A stretch of 64,000 bases of DNA from Homarus americanus (GCF_018991925.1 NW_024729710.1:451398-515397), one strand, 5' to 3'. Positions 1 to 13,987 are shown, counted from the first letter of the stretch. Program-made: numbers and translations. The notes: generated by a model from the sequence alone, not told the origin.

Positions 1-1305
1 ACTAAATGCTGGGTTTTTTTTACATCATTGTTAAAAACTTGACTATTGTACTTCACTGAACACACCTTTGGCTGTTAATCCACTATTGTAATCTGTCGAT
101 GAAAAAATGATATAAGCTTAGAGCCATTAATTCTCTCCTCGGTAATTTTATCAGTGAGAATGTTTCAACTTCAATGAATTGGTAAAAGCCGAAATATATG
201 GAAATTTTCTTACACAAAATCTAATTTAACTTTGCACAACTGTTGTTTATAAATGATCATAATAAACATAGATTAGATTAGTATAATATTGATTTGTAAT
301 TGTTATAAAGGCATTAAAAAATACTATTTATTGTATCAGTTCTAAATTATAAATATGATTCAATATTTTTACTTATTATAATAAAACAAAATACATATAT
401 ATTGTATTACGATTATTTTAACACACTTGAGTTAAATTCTCTTTTGAAATGTAACATATTAGCATAATTTATCTAATATATTTTTCCAACTACATAATAC
501 CATTGTAATTCTTTATTTTTTATTGTATCAAGCAAATACATTTACAAAATTTATCTTACCTCAAAAAAAAAAGGGATATATTTCTCTTGTTACATTGACT
601 CAGTAAAGAACTACCCGAATACATACTAAGTCGAGGTTAAGCATAACGCGCGTAAAGCCAGCCGTCACCTCCTTCATAATCCGATTAGCTGTGCGTGGAA
701 AATTCTATTGCATGAAGTGAAATGTTGGAGACCGGGTTAAATCGTCCAAATTAATCGAATTCCGTTCCAGCGCCAGGCAGGACCACCACTAGGTAAAGTT
801 GGCTAGTTCTTGTTCACCACAAGCCGGAGATAGTTATTTATTTCTAGCCAACACAAGTAGAAGAGGTGGCTATTTTTCGCCGTCTCACCACCACAGTCCA
901 GGGTTGGCTATCTCTTGGCTGGCTTTCCCTAATTTGGCTATCTTTCATATGTTATCATTGATTGGTTACCTTATAACTCCTGTTATCCTGTACTATTTAT
1001 TTATATCATCCAGCTTGCCAAATATATCATTCCTAGTGTGTTAAATTCTGGGATTTGCTATTTTTTTTTTTTTCATCTTCGCTATTAGTATCTTAATTTC
1101 TTGCCGCTAATGAATGGTTATTTCTGTTCTTCCCAAACTTAAGGAGGTTTAAATCTTGCCTCTAGTAAGTTACAACAGTTCCGTAATAATAAATGGTTAT
1201 ATCCTTTCTCCATAGTAGTTAAATCTCTCATAAACTGTTTTTAAGTGGCTATTTTTCACACGTACGCCAAAAGTGGTCGTTTCTTACTTGTTTTATTTTA
1301 GAATG
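1..1305. other. AT-rich non-coding stretch
   Basis: No supportable gene. The first 800 bases are AT-rich with short poly-A/T runs. From about 865 onward a loose motif built on GGCTATTTTTC recurs at irregular spacing (867, 904, 934, 1053, 1241, and again at 1629-1690). It looks like a decayed dispersed repeat. A short open frame at 799-1044 has no recognisable domain. Confidence 0.6.
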
Positions 1306-1360
1306 GGTTAGGTTAGGTTAGGTTAGGTTATATTAGGTTAGGTTAGGTTAGGTTAGGTTG
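1306..1360 (+). repeat. Interstitial telomeric repeat (TTAGG)n
   Basis: About eleven units of the arthropod telomere pentamer TTAGG, with one variant unit (TATTAGG). Too short and too internal to be a chromosome end, so an interstitial telomeric sequence. Confidence 0.9.
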
Positions 1361-1561
1361 AGGTCTATTAGGACTAGGGACCCATTTGACCAGTCACCCT
1401 CCCCGAGCTCTCAACCTTGCAGTAGAAATTTCTGGCCACAGGAAGGTATTGCAGTTTATTTTCCAGCACAAAGAGCGGCCATTTTTACTCTCCACTCAGA
1501 ATTGGACGAGGTTTTTTATTTCCTTTTCCTTACAGAGGTAATACTTCGACCCCCCCCCCAC

Positions 1562-1590
<29 letters not shown>
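1562..1590. repeat. (CA)n microsatellite
   Basis: About 14 CA units directly after a short poly-C run. The following ~190 bp to the next array show nothing coding. Confidence 0.95.
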
Positions 1591-1595
<5 letters not shown>

Positions 1596-1785
1596 AATGC
1601 CTCTTCTCTCATAGCGACCGACTGAACTGGCTATTTCCCGCCACAGTCACGAATAAATGGCTATCTTCCTCTGGTAACTCGGCTATAATGGCTTTTCCAG
1701 TAGTAGCCAAACAGGAGTCACTCTTTCCTTTAACAATTACACGAGACAATTATGAGGCGCCTTCACTTATAGATCTATTGATGTT

Positions 1786-1990
1786 CACTCTTATTCAACA
1801 TTCTATAATCTCAATCTTATTCAGCAGTCTATCATCTCAATCTTATTCAACATTCTATCATCTTAATCTTATTCAACATTCTATCATCTCAATCATATTC
1901 CACATTCTATCATCTCAATCATATTCCACATTCTATAATCTCAATCTTATTCAACATTCTATCATCTCAATCATATTCCACATTCTATAA
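1786..1990 (+). repeat. 26-bp AT-rich minisatellite
   Basis: About eight tandem copies of a 26-bp unit with the core TTCTATCATCTCAATC, alternating TTATTCAACA and ATATTCCACA starts. The open frame through it is a by-product of the repeat. Confidence 0.85.
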
Positions 1991-2560
1991 CCTCCGGCTA
2001 TAATTTTTCAACTGTTCTGACGTGGTGCTGCTCTGACCTCGTAAAATTATAGAGTTGTGCTTTGATTGACACATATCATCCTGAACTCCCATCCTGTATA
2101 CCACAACACCCACACACACCCTACACAACACCCAGAGACACTTAAAACACCTTCTCGGCTGACTGGTAAAGTGTAAAACAAATTATAAAAGCATAATATA
2201 TAAGCTTATCCATTTTGTCCATTTATCAGCCTTTAAATATATCTAATTTCCTTATACCATATTCACTATCAATTCATCTATCAGGAGCACAAAAGTAAAC
2301 ATTAAAATACTCATATCAACTATTTTTCTTACAAACTTTTTTCTCAATACTTTTAGCAGAAACACTACACTAAGACATTTACAAACACCTGATGTACCTC
2401 TAGGATATATTCATTACTTATTAATATATTCTTCACCACCTTAGCTAACCTATTGAGTAGTCAATATCGTTGTCGCCAGTTAGTGGGATTGAAAGGAAGA
2501 GATTCTAAGACCATTCACTATTTCCAATGTCGTTTAACACAAGCCAAAGGTTTTTATCAA
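1991..2560. other. Non-coding stretch
   Basis: AT-rich, with a CA/CCCA-rich patch near 2095-2140. No gene, RNA or mobile element is visible. Confidence 0.6.
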
Positions 2561-2711
2561 ACATTTTATCCACACATCTAATTTTATTTATCCACACCTG
2601 AATTTTTTATCCACATATGAATTTTTGTATCCATTTCTGAATATTTTATCCACATTTGAATTTTTTTATCCACGTCTGAATTTTTTTTTTTTTTTTTTCA
2701 TTTTTTTTTTG
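2561..2711 (+). repeat. Degenerate ~20-bp repeat ending in poly-T
   Basis: Six imperfect copies of a TTTTATCCACAT.TGAAT unit (2565-2680), followed by poly-T runs to 2711. Confidence 0.75.
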
Positions 2712-3611
2712 TCATTCTTTTCAGGGTGGAAAGATTACGTGAAATATTTTCTTCTCGTAGTTTGTGTTCGATAGGAATTGATAAGAGAAATTTATAAATT
2801 AAATTGAAATAATAATAATTAACCCAAAATAATGTGACACTAAAAAGGGCAAAGTGATTACTGAATAAGATAATAATTTTACCAACTTTTTGAGGGGGTT
2901 CACTTAAAGTCCCATTGTTAGCCTTAGTCTATAATGATAATAGACCTTTGTTAATATCTAAAGGTTCGATATTTACATGATACAGGTATTAATCTGGTTT
3001 AGATGCTGTACTGTACTTGATATATGTCACAGTAATAGATTCCTTTGACATACCCAGTGTCTGTAAGTTTATAAGTGAATTAGTCATTATACGAGTATTT
3101 TTTTTTAACAAGATTGGGGTTAAAAGTGGTCATATTCACCCACATTCTTAAGGATATTCAGGGAGGCAAGCCACTTACTCCACTTAGAAACTTTAAGCAC
3201 GGGACTAAAAGTTAATAAGTGGTGTAAATTGAAAAGAGAAGCGCATTGGGTCCATTTATGAGCGTTGGTTTCTGGGGAGGGGGTTCTTCGTTCCTATCCA
3301 TCACGGAACCTCTATCACGCGGTGTGTCGGGGAGTAGTCAGCAGTGAGGTTAGGTTAGGTTTGGTTAGTCAGACTCCACCACTGTGCATGAACCAGGTAT
3401 TCACGTGACACCTGAGCTTCATACATATTCCCTAGAGATGACTATTACCAATTAGACATAAGAAGATGGCGAGAACTCAGACATGAAGGAGACTGGTGGC
3501 TGAGAGGGCGAGACCCGTTTACCTCCACAGTTAATTGAGAGGTGAGATCTGAGGCTGAGTGACAAAAGGCTCACCTCTGTGGCTCATAAGAAGTTCCTAT
3601 CAATGGTGCCG
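2712..3611. other. Non-coding stretch
   Basis: Mostly AT-rich. Contains a three-unit TTAGG-like patch at 3345-3368. No gene recognised. Confidence 0.55.
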
Positions 3612-3750
3612 GCAAATGAGCTTCAGGAAATGTGTCTCATTGTTGAGTTCTGTCTTCCTCACACGTGTTAGAGTCTCTTAGGCAAATGAGATACAGGAAA
3701 TGGGTCTCATGGTTTAGTTCTGTCTTTCTCACACGTGTCAGAGTGTCTTA
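3612..3750 (+). repeat. 69-bp tandem duplication
   Basis: Two diverged direct copies, 3612-3680 and 3681-3750, each starting GGCAAATGAG and running through a CTCACACGTGT core to GTCTTA. They differ at roughly ten positions, so the duplication is old. Confidence 0.85.
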
Positions 3751-3881
3751 GTGGCTGCCTCACATCTGAGCCATTGAGTGACATTTCTCATTACTCGTCT
3801 CGTTTGGGGTTACCCGAAGTTTACCCGAGACAGCGTTATATATTGCTACCTTCAAGGGAATGATTCTCCTACGTGTTGAAA

Positions 3882-3967
3882 ATGTATGTATGTATGTATG
3901 TATGTATGTATGTATGTATGTATGTATGTATGTATGTATGTATGTATGTATGTATGTATGTATGTAT
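3882..3967 (+). repeat. (TATG)n microsatellite
   Basis: About 21 nearly perfect ATGT tetranucleotides. The minus-strand frame of His-Thr-Tyr-Ile repeats here is an artefact. Confidence 0.97.
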
Positions 3968-4254
3968 AAAACCCACGCAACATTCACACATAATAATGAG
4001 GGCTAAATTTCTGTTCTGTAAATGTATAATATGTGAAGCACACTTGTGATATAATTGTTATTAATTAATATCGTGGAGATAAAAATGAATTGACATCACA
4101 TGAGCTAAATTAATGAACTGGTTTATTAAGCCTTAATTAACAAATATAAAAATAATAATAGACTGTTACAAAGACATAATGAACGACAAGACTAAAATCC
4201 TAAGAGTTACAACAAATGAATTATAATTATTAAGGGATAAGAGTCCAGTAATGA

Positions 4255-4257
<3 letters not shown>

Positions 4258-4316
<59 letters not shown>
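4258..4316 (+). repeat. (TG)n microsatellite
   Basis: About 29 pure TG units. Confidence 0.97.
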
Positions 4317-4317
<1 letters not shown>

Positions 4318-5557
4318 ACTGACAACTGTAACTCCCTAGGCAGCTTATCCCCAGACTTAAATATAGTTCCAATATATATTCTTAGCTTGGAAAATTTCTC
4401 AAGGGAGTAATTCACAAAGTCAATATTGAAGGAAGTAACTGCCCTTACCACTGCATTTAATGACGTAGTAAACATGTGTGTGTGTGGCGTCAGTACAACA
4501 TTCTGTGTCTCCAGCAACTTGTTCAGACTTTTACCAATATTCTTGTCGACGCAATTTTCTGGTAAACCTTGATAAACACGTTTTCATTCACACGTCAAGT
4601 TCAATGTGAGGACCAAGGTAAGGGGGAAGCTTGTTTCTATAAATAATGAAAATTTATTACATGGATATTCATAAATAATGACTTATATAAAGACTTGTGT
4701 ATATATCATAAAAGCGAGACAGAGAAAACGTGAGAGTTAATACAATTTATCCACCAGAGGACAGTTTGGGTAAAATATCATCCCGTTGATTACCTCAGCC
4801 AGCGTGAACGGCTATAACGATGACTGACAGCGAGCCTGAATCACATCCACCAGCGTGAGTGAGTGTCGCTCTTGTTTCACCTGTCACACTATAGACGGGC
4901 TGAGTGGTGGGTCTGACCTACAGGAAAAGTTATTGGTGGCTCCCTGGCTAGTCCTGTAGTACGTCTTGCCTCCTAGGTGACCCAGAACCCAGGATTGACA
5001 AAGATTCATGTATCAAATAGTCTTCCCAATATATCTAATGAGATTTACATTAGTTACTGGAGGTATATGGGGGTGTTAAACTAAGGTCACAGTAGCAATA
5101 ACACACTTCTGTAACTACCTCCTCTTATAGTTGCATAACCCGGAAACATTATATCTATTTTACTTTATTTACCTACAAACGTAAAGCTCCAGGCGAGAAA
5201 AATATAAGCAATAAAATGATTTAAGATATTTCTATTATATTATACGCATTGCTAAACTTTATCTGTGTTTTCTATTTTTTTTCTATAATTTCTATCCCTT
5301 GTCTATACTTCTCTCCCTGAGCTCCTTATATATAAATATATATAAGAAAGAAATATTTCACCCCGGACGACAAGAGAGTTCTGACCTTACATGATTTTTT
5401 TTCTTCTAAGTTGACTCTCTTGAGACCCGAGACAAAAGGCAGGTCCCCAAAACTTCAAAGAGATTAGAAGCAGAAAAAATAATATCATGATAAAAGACCA
5501 TAAAAGAAGAGAAGATTAAAGATGGGAGGAGACAAGTTGACACAATGTCTTAATGCT
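4317..5557. other. Non-coding stretch
   Basis: No open frame above background and no repeat array apart from a very short GT run near 4476. No feature seen. Confidence 0.55.
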
Positions 5558-5632
5558 TGTCTGTCTGTCTCTCCCTCCCTCTGTCTCTCTCTCCCTCTGT
5601 CTCTCTCTGGCTCTCTGTCTGTCTGTCTGTTC
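5558..5632 (+). repeat. CTGT/CTCT compound microsatellite
   Basis: Mixed CTGT and CTCT/CCTC units in one pyrimidine-rich tract. Confidence 0.85.
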
Positions 5633-6107
5633 CCCTACAAGTGACGCATCATTTCATACTACACACATTCCTTAAACATAACAAATAAAGTCAACATGTC
5701 CTCGAATATGTCAACTTTAAATAGAGAAATTTTATAGTTTGGAACACGTACGTTTGTTGAACATGTTGCCTATGAATATTAATGACGCTATGATTAAAAA
5801 TGTATAATGAATAGTTGATGTCGTCTGTATAAATAATGAAATAACATATCAAGCGGAACTTTTAAAAGACTCAGTTATATTCCTGAAATTTTTTTACCTC
5901 GTTCACAGTGATATGAAAGTGACTACAAAACAATACTAAGTTTCTATTGAATCTTACTATATAAAAAACACATAAAAATTGCTGGAATTATTTAGTGATA
6001 TGTAGTAAGTTCAAAAATTCTCGTGAGTAACATAGTTTGTATATAATAATGTTGTTGTGATTCATATTACAAGGATGGCCAATGTTGTGTTGTAGTCACG
6101 AACCAAG
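5633..6107. other. Non-coding AT-rich stretch
   Basis: Nothing identifiable. Stops in all frames. Confidence 0.55.
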
Positions 6108-6478
6108 AGATGAGAGTGACAGAAGGTTACAGGAGTGAGAGAAGGTTACAGGAGTGAGAGAAGGTTACAGGAGTGAGAGAAGGTTACGGGAGTGAGAGAA
6201 GGTTACAGGAGTGAGAGAAGGTTACAGGAGTGAGAGAAGGTTACGGGAGTGAGAGAAGGTTACAGGAGTGAGAGAAGGTTACAGGAGTGAGAGAAGGTTA
6301 CAGGAGTGAGAGAAGGTTACGGGAGTGAGAGAAGGTTACAGGAGTGAGAGAAGGTTACAGGAGTGAGAGAACGTTACAGGAGTGAGAGAACGTTACAGGA
6401 GTGAGAGAACGTTACAGGAGTGAGAGAAGGTTACAGGAGTGAGAGAAGGTTACAGGAGTGAGAGAAGGTTACAGGAGT
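6108..6478 (+). repeat. 19-bp minisatellite, ~19 copies
   Basis: Head-to-tail copies of a 19-bp unit AGAAGGTTACAGGAGTGAG. Variants: TTACGGG in place of TTACAGG at scattered copies, and three consecutive copies (about 6368-6415) with AACGTTAC instead of AAGGTTAC. The adjacent block of one variant suggests recent local duplication. Confidence 0.95.
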
Positions 6479-6951
6479 ATAATCAATCTCCATGAGAACT
6501 ATTGGCGAGGAATAAAATACACTATACAATTGGACTACATGTTATAGATGTGTATACCTATAATTATAAAATGAAATATCAATTAATAAGAAATAAATTT
6601 ACCCTATAATCTGTTATCATATCATATAATACATTACCTTTTATACAATACAGAAAATACATTATTTTGTATTGTGTATATTTATGTTGTAACAGAACCC
6701 TCGATGTCGGTATTAAATTATTACCAACAGAATTTTTTAACACACGTCATATATGTTATTAAATCTCATGTTTGACGAATTACATTAATTGATAGTTGTT
6801 ATGAATTCAGCCAATGACAGTATAACTTGTTTTGTGTCACTAATATGTTAATGTGTGCTTTATTTATCTATTATGAATGAGGGAATAGAATTCTGTATGT
6901 GTAGAGCCTGTAAGTGTACTGCCCAGACAGTGATCGAGTGTGAGTGTGTAC

Positions 6952-6953
<2 letters not shown>
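6479..6953. other. Non-coding AT-rich stretch
   Basis: No gene or repeat array seen. Confidence 0.55.

Positions 6954-6991
<38 letters not shown>
6954..6991 (+). repeat. (GT)n microsatellite
   Basis: About 19 GT units. A two-unit GGTTA patch follows at 7040. Confidence 0.95.
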
Positions 6992-7175
6992 TCTGACTAA
7001 ATATGTAACCAAAAGCCACATACAGTGAAGTCCAATGTGGGGTTAGGTTAGATTATTACTGAAGATATTCACTTACATATTGTGTTATGTTTCTCTGTTC
7101 AACATTTCGAGCAATGAAAACTGTATTTATAGCTATACCACAATATTCATTAACACACATGCTATATTCATCTAT

Positions 7176-9326
<2,151 letters not shown>

Positions 9327-9420
9327 CGCTTTCCTCCTCCTCCTCCTCCTCCTCTTCATCCCTTCCTTCCTCCTTCCTCCTCTTTCTCTTCATCCGTCCT
9401 TCCTCCTCCTCTTTTCTCCA
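9327..9420 (+). repeat. Pyrimidine tract (TCC)n
   Basis: CTC/TCC/TTCC-rich strand-asymmetric tract. The Pro- and Glu-rich frames over it are compositional. Confidence 0.85.
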
Positions 9421-9539
9421 TTTCTCATTTCCTGTGTGTACCTGTAATCGTCTGTGTGCACGTGTGTGATTGTGTCTGTATGTATGTGCGTAGATGGTTT
9501 CATTTGCTTTTTGTTTATTCTCTTGTACATGATTTTTTA

Positions 9540-9543
<4 letters not shown>

Positions 9544-9608
<65 letters not shown>
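9544..9608 (+). repeat. (GT)n microsatellite
   Basis: About 32 GT units, running into a short TATATA end. Confidence 0.97.
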
Positions 9609-9615
<7 letters not shown>

Positions 9616-9870
9616 CTTACATAAACTCATCCATCTAACTACTATACAGTTTTTGACACACGTACACCCACATAAATAAGGTGTTATTTCTGTATATATT
9701 ACCAACTTTTGCGTACATGTAAATATAACTACAGAGTTTTTATGTAAAATTCATGGTCGTGTAAATGAGTGTAAACGAGGCGTAAAGTTAAAAGCTATTA
9801 TTTATTTGGATTGTTTTCTGCTGTACAAACTTTTATTGACACTACTGAGTACTGTATACGAGCCTGATGC

Positions 9871-10306
9871 TAGGGGTAAGTGTAGGTGTAGGAGTAAGTG
9901 TAGGTGTAGGAGTAAGTGTAGGTGTAGGAGTAAGTGTATGTGTAGGAGTAAGTGTAGGTGTAGGAGTAAGTGTATGTGTAGGAGTAAGTGTAGGAGTAAG
10001 TGTAGGAGTAGGAGTAAGTGTAGGTGTAGGAGTAAGCGTATGTGTAGGAGTAAGTGTAGGAGTAAGTGTAGGAGTAGGAGTAAGTGTATGTGTAGGAGTA
10101 AGTGTAGGTGTAGGGGTAAGTGTAGGTGTAGGAGTAAGTGTAGGAGTAGGAGTAAGTGTAGGAGTAGGAGTAAGTGTAGGTGTAGGAGTATGTGTAGGTG
10201 TAGGAGTAAGTGTAGGAGTAGGAGTAAGTGTAGGAGTATGTGTAGGTGTAGGAGTAAGTGTAGGAGTATGTGTAGGTGTAGGAGTAAGTGTACGTGCAGG
10301 AGTATT
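9871..10306 (+). repeat. Hexamer-based minisatellite
   Basis: Built from three related hexamers, TAAGTG, TAGGTG and TAGGAG, mostly arranged as an 18-bp higher-order unit with occasional 12-bp skips and TATGTG variants. About 24 units of 18 bp. Because 6 divides by 3, several frames on both strands stay open for 150-200 codons (Ser-Lys-Cys-Arg or Leu-Thr-Pro repeats). Not a gene: no frame shows non-repeat domain sequence. Confidence 0.93.
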
Positions 10307-10695
10307 ATAGATATATTCACAATGGTTCATTTTCTTCACTTTCTTCACCTCTCTTTCATCATTATCTCTCTACTATTCCTTCACTTTCTTTGGGTTTTCT
10401 ATATCCCTTAATTCATTCATATAACTGTAATAGAAACAACGAGAGATGGAGAATGATTAAGGAGGAAGAGAACACGACACTTGCCCAGAGGAGACAAAGA
10501 GACTGGTGATACAAACTTTATTCACCTTCATATTTCGTCTCCTTAGTGGCAGTGAAGAATATTTACCACCTCTCTGATATATATCTCTCCATTAATAACA
10601 TCCAGACGTGTTTAAGTTGTGAGAGTGTAAAGTGAATAACTCCATTTAAATTAGCATGTTTCTAAGTGGTGTCGTGTTTGCCTGCTAGATCCACA

Positions 10696-10698
<3 letters not shown>
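10307..10698. other. Non-coding stretch
   Basis: Pyrimidine-biased near 10325-10400 (CTTCACTTTCTT), otherwise nothing identifiable. Confidence 0.5.

Positions 10699-10742
<44 letters not shown>
10699..10742 (+). repeat. (CT)n microsatellite
   Basis: 22 CT units. Confidence 0.97.
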
Positions 10743-10745
<3 letters not shown>

Positions 10746-11615
10746 GTACAACTCACACCATCTTGCATCTCTCTCCTCTAAGTGTACAAAGTTATTTCAG
10801 TCTATTATTATCGTATTATTCCACATATGCAGAATTAGATAAGGAACTAAACTGCACTCGAGTAAGGTGGTAATTCACGCCCCGTTGTGTGTTTTACCAA
10901 GTTGTCTTAAAGATGGTTGTAAGAAATTTATAAGTCGGAATGTGGAATTTTTTTTTTATCTCTTATCGTTCTGGAGTTGTTGGTTGTATTGATACCTTAG
11001 TTTTAATGGTTAATTACCTAGGTACAGAAGGTAGTTTATCGTCCTCCTCATGTGATATATAGACGTAAAAGAAAAAATTACAATGGTTTTAAATTTTATA
11101 TTAAGTTATTATTCAGTTTAAGATATTTTTCAAACTATGAGGGATCTGGTAACATTAGCACCAGTCTGGGTGTCCAAGGATACAAATTCTCAAAGGTTTA
11201 CACAAAGAATATTCCTCGTAACCAAAGTTTTAAAACCCAGCGTGATTTATGGCTTCTGCTAGAACACAAATCTAACGTTAAAACATACGATAATAAATTA
11301 CACTGAGATTACTTCAACTAGATACGTTTACTTAACACGTAAGGTCAAAATTGTTGTTGGGAATATTTTACTGAATATTTTTGACGTTAATATTGTCTGG
11401 AACTCCGTGAATTCCTTAGTGCCAGTGTTATTTATTATGGGTATTTTTTATAATGCTCTGTCTGTCATGGATACATTTTTATTTCTTTAGTTACCGGGAA
11501 TAGTTATTGGGTGAACCTTCGTGAATTTGGAACCTGGATATATGAACTCTGATCCTCATCTCATCAGGGTACCATAGGAAGTACAGGATGAGTAAATATT
11601 CGTCTGGCATTAGAT
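10743..11615. other. Non-coding stretch
   Basis: An 84-codon open frame (11052-11306, plus) has no low-complexity content but no recognisable motif either. I do not call it a gene. Confidence 0.45.
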
Positions 11616-11836
11616 GTAACCTAACCCTAACGTAACCTAACCTAACGTAACCTAACCTAACCTAACCCAACCTAACCTAACCAAAACCTAACGTAACCTA
11701 ACGTAACCTAACCTAACCTAACCCTAACGTAACCTAACCTAACCAAAACCTAACGTAACCTAACCCTAACCTAACCTAACCTGAACCTAACCTAACCAAA
11801 ACCTAACGTAACCTAACCTAAACCTAACCTAACCTC
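11616..11836 (-). repeat. Interstitial telomeric repeat (CCTAA)n
   Basis: About 40 degenerate CCTAA units on the plus strand (TTAGG on the minus), with recurring variants CCCTAACG and CCAAAA. The variants recur together, so the array grew by duplication of multi-unit blocks. It faces away from the TTAGG block at 11882. Confidence 0.93.
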
Positions 11837-11881
11837 TGGAATTGGGTTTCGTAAGTACTGGGGTCTTGGCCATTAATGTTG

Positions 11882-11959
11882 AGGTTAGGTTAGTTTAGTT
11901 TAGGTTAGGTTAGGTTAGATTAGGTTAGGTTAGGTTAGGTTAGGTTAGGTTAGTTTAGA
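11882..11959 (+). repeat. Interstitial telomeric repeat (TTAGG)n
   Basis: About 15 TTAGG units with TTTAG variants at both ends. It begins 45 bp after the CCTAA array in opposite orientation, so the two together form a large inverted repeat. Confidence 0.93.
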
Positions 11960-12144
11960 CTTCGGCCTATTTGAACTTGGGGAAAATTAAACCATTCATT
12001 AGTTGATTCTACTCAATGTATGGGTTGTATAAACAGCTTCCCATTACCATCTTGATAGAAGGGGCCGACTGTAGATCCTTCAATACTGACTGTCACAACT
12101 CCTAAACTATGTTATTGAGACGGAAGTGTTGGGTTTCGTGCTGT

Positions 12145-12206
12145 TCTGTCTGTCTGTCTGTCTCTGTCTGTCTGTCTCTGTCTGTCTGTCTGTCTGTCTG
12201 TCTGTT
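12145..12206 (+). repeat. (CTGT)n microsatellite
   Basis: About 15 CTGT units with two CTCTGT interruptions. Confidence 0.93.
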
Positions 12207-12333
12207 TCTTTTTCCTCCTTTATGGGTTTTTTCTTTTTGTAACCTCTTGATTTTATTTTTTTATTTTATACGTTTCATCCAGAATTCAAAGTTGGATCCA
12301 GAGACGAACCTTACCCCCCCCCTCCCCCCTTGA

Positions 12334-12334
<1 letters not shown>

Positions 12335-12400
<66 letters not shown>
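12335..12400 (+). repeat. (AC)n microsatellite
   Basis: 33 AC units, preceded by poly-C patches at 12314-12329. Confidence 0.97.
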
Positions 12401-12403
<3 letters not shown>

Positions 12404-12639
12404 ACACCTCACCTCTCATTACAGGTGTGTTCCTCCTCCCCTCACCTCTCTTCACGGGTCTGTAGTAGTAATTAAGTTAACGAAAACTATTTGTACCGTT
12501 AACTTTGTGCCAGAATTTGTGACTTTTAAAGACCAGCTTAACTTTTACTGGATTACTGTACTCTGAAGTGATGCTTTAGTTGAGATCAAATATCTTCTTT
12601 ATTGACATTATATCATCTCTAGTTTGTCTATATGTTGTC

Positions 12640-12876
12640 TAGGTTAGGTTAGGTTAAGTCTAGGTTAGGTTAGGTTAGGTTAGGTTAGGTTAGGTTAGGA
12701 TAGGATAGAATAGGTTAGGTTAGGTTAGGATAGGATAGAATAGGTTAGGTTAGGTTAGGTTAGGTAGGTTAGAGAATAGGTTAGGTTAGGTTAGGTTAGG
12801 TTAGGTTAGGATAGGATAGAATAGGTTAGGTTAGGTTAGGATAGGATAGAATAGGTTAGGTTAGGTTAGGTTATAC
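12640..12876 (+). repeat. Interstitial telomeric array with higher-order repeat
   Basis: TTAGG units interspersed with the derived block GATAGGATAGAATA, which recurs four times with the same flanking units. One TAGGTAGGTTAGAGAATA variant lies near 12763. The regular return of the derived block shows segmental duplication inside the array. Confidence 0.93.
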
Positions 12877-13114
12877 TCCATCTGAGACTATATGACTTAT
12901 ATAAAGGACAATCAGTAAACGAGGTGCTGAAGTCTATCCCTACTCCTCTCCCTCCCTCCCTACTACTCTCTCCCTTCTCCCTCCCTCCCTACTCCTCTCT
13001 CTGGTATTAAAACATATACAATTATCGCTAGTTGTACAGCACTAAGGGTTTTATTAACGAGTCCACAACGAATATAACCGTGTGAAAATTTGCCTATGTT
13101 AAATGACCTCACTT

Positions 13115-13116
13115 TG

Positions 13117-13155
<39 letters not shown>

Positions 13156-13156
13156 G
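13115..13156 (+). repeat. (TGTC)n microsatellite
   Basis: About 10 TGTC units. A short TTAGG patch lies at 13312-13335. Confidence 0.95.
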
Positions 13157-13368
13157 TAGAGGAACAAGTACCATTTTTTTTTTCATTTTTCTGAATTTGA
13201 ATTATGAAATACAGGCGTTATTATTTTATTTATGGTGACTGAGGACTTTACCTGGCGACACAAAGTTATTTTTTTGAGAGGTCAGAGGTCACAGAACTAC
13301 CTTATTTGGATTAGTTTAAGTTAGGTTAGGTTAGTGGGTTTTTAGTCGTCACTCTACCATCTATCTTT

Positions 13369-13456
13369 GGTTGGTACCCCTGGCATCACAAACATCTCTC
13401 ATAGGTTGGTACCTCTGGCTTCACAACATCTCACATAGGTTGGTATCCCTGTCACC
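13369..13456 (+). repeat. ~40-bp direct repeat, 2.5 copies
   Basis: Three starts of GGTTGGTACC.CTGG followed by TCACAA.CATCTC, at about 13369, 13404 and 13438. The third copy is partial and diverges into CACCACCAC. Confidence 0.8.
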
Positions 13457-13800
13457 ACCACAACACCACCGACCTCCATTATACCAATGATCCCTCGTGC
13501 CCACCTCCCCCTCCCCCCCTCTCTCCAAACGAACGACCGACTTCACCACAGACCGTCCAGCAACGTTTAAAGAGCCAACTACCAATAACAAGCGAACGTT
13601 AGCATTCCCACACAGGGCTCGTTACCATCGCCAGCCTCTCGTTGCCATTCCGTACTTGATCGTTAGCGGCGAGCGTCCATTGTCTGGCCTGTAACAGACA
13701 ATTTGTTCTTGAGACGCGACATGACTTTTTCCTTACGTCAGGTCAGCTGTTTGTACACCTGGCGTTTAAGGAGCCAGGTGATGGTTTGGGCAAGACCAGG
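13457..13800. other. Non-coding stretch
   Basis: Slightly GC-richer than its surroundings. A 65-codon frame (13497-13694) has no recognisable motif. Confidence 0.45.
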
Positions 13801-13922
13801 TGAGAGAGAGAGAGAGAGAGACCAGAGTGAGAGAGAGAGAGAGAGAGAGAGAGTAGCACAGAGAAAGAGAGAGAGAGGCACAGAGAGAGAGAGAGGCACA
13901 GAGAGAGAGAGAGCAAGAGAGA

Positions 13923-13983
<61 letters not shown>
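13801..13983 (+). repeat. (GA)n compound microsatellite
   Basis: Pure GA runs separated by short GCACAGA or GCA interruptions, ending in a 30-unit pure run. Arg-Glu frames over it are artefacts. Confidence 0.96.

Positions 13984-13987
<4 letters not shown>

Noticed and set aside
1..60. Adapter or vector at the left end
   Set aside because: The first bases show no match to sequencing adapters I know.
9806..10411. 201-codon Ser-Lys-Cys-Arg-rich frame and its minus-strand partners
   Set aside because: Entirely hexamer repeat; every frame of the array is open and no non-repeat domain is attached.
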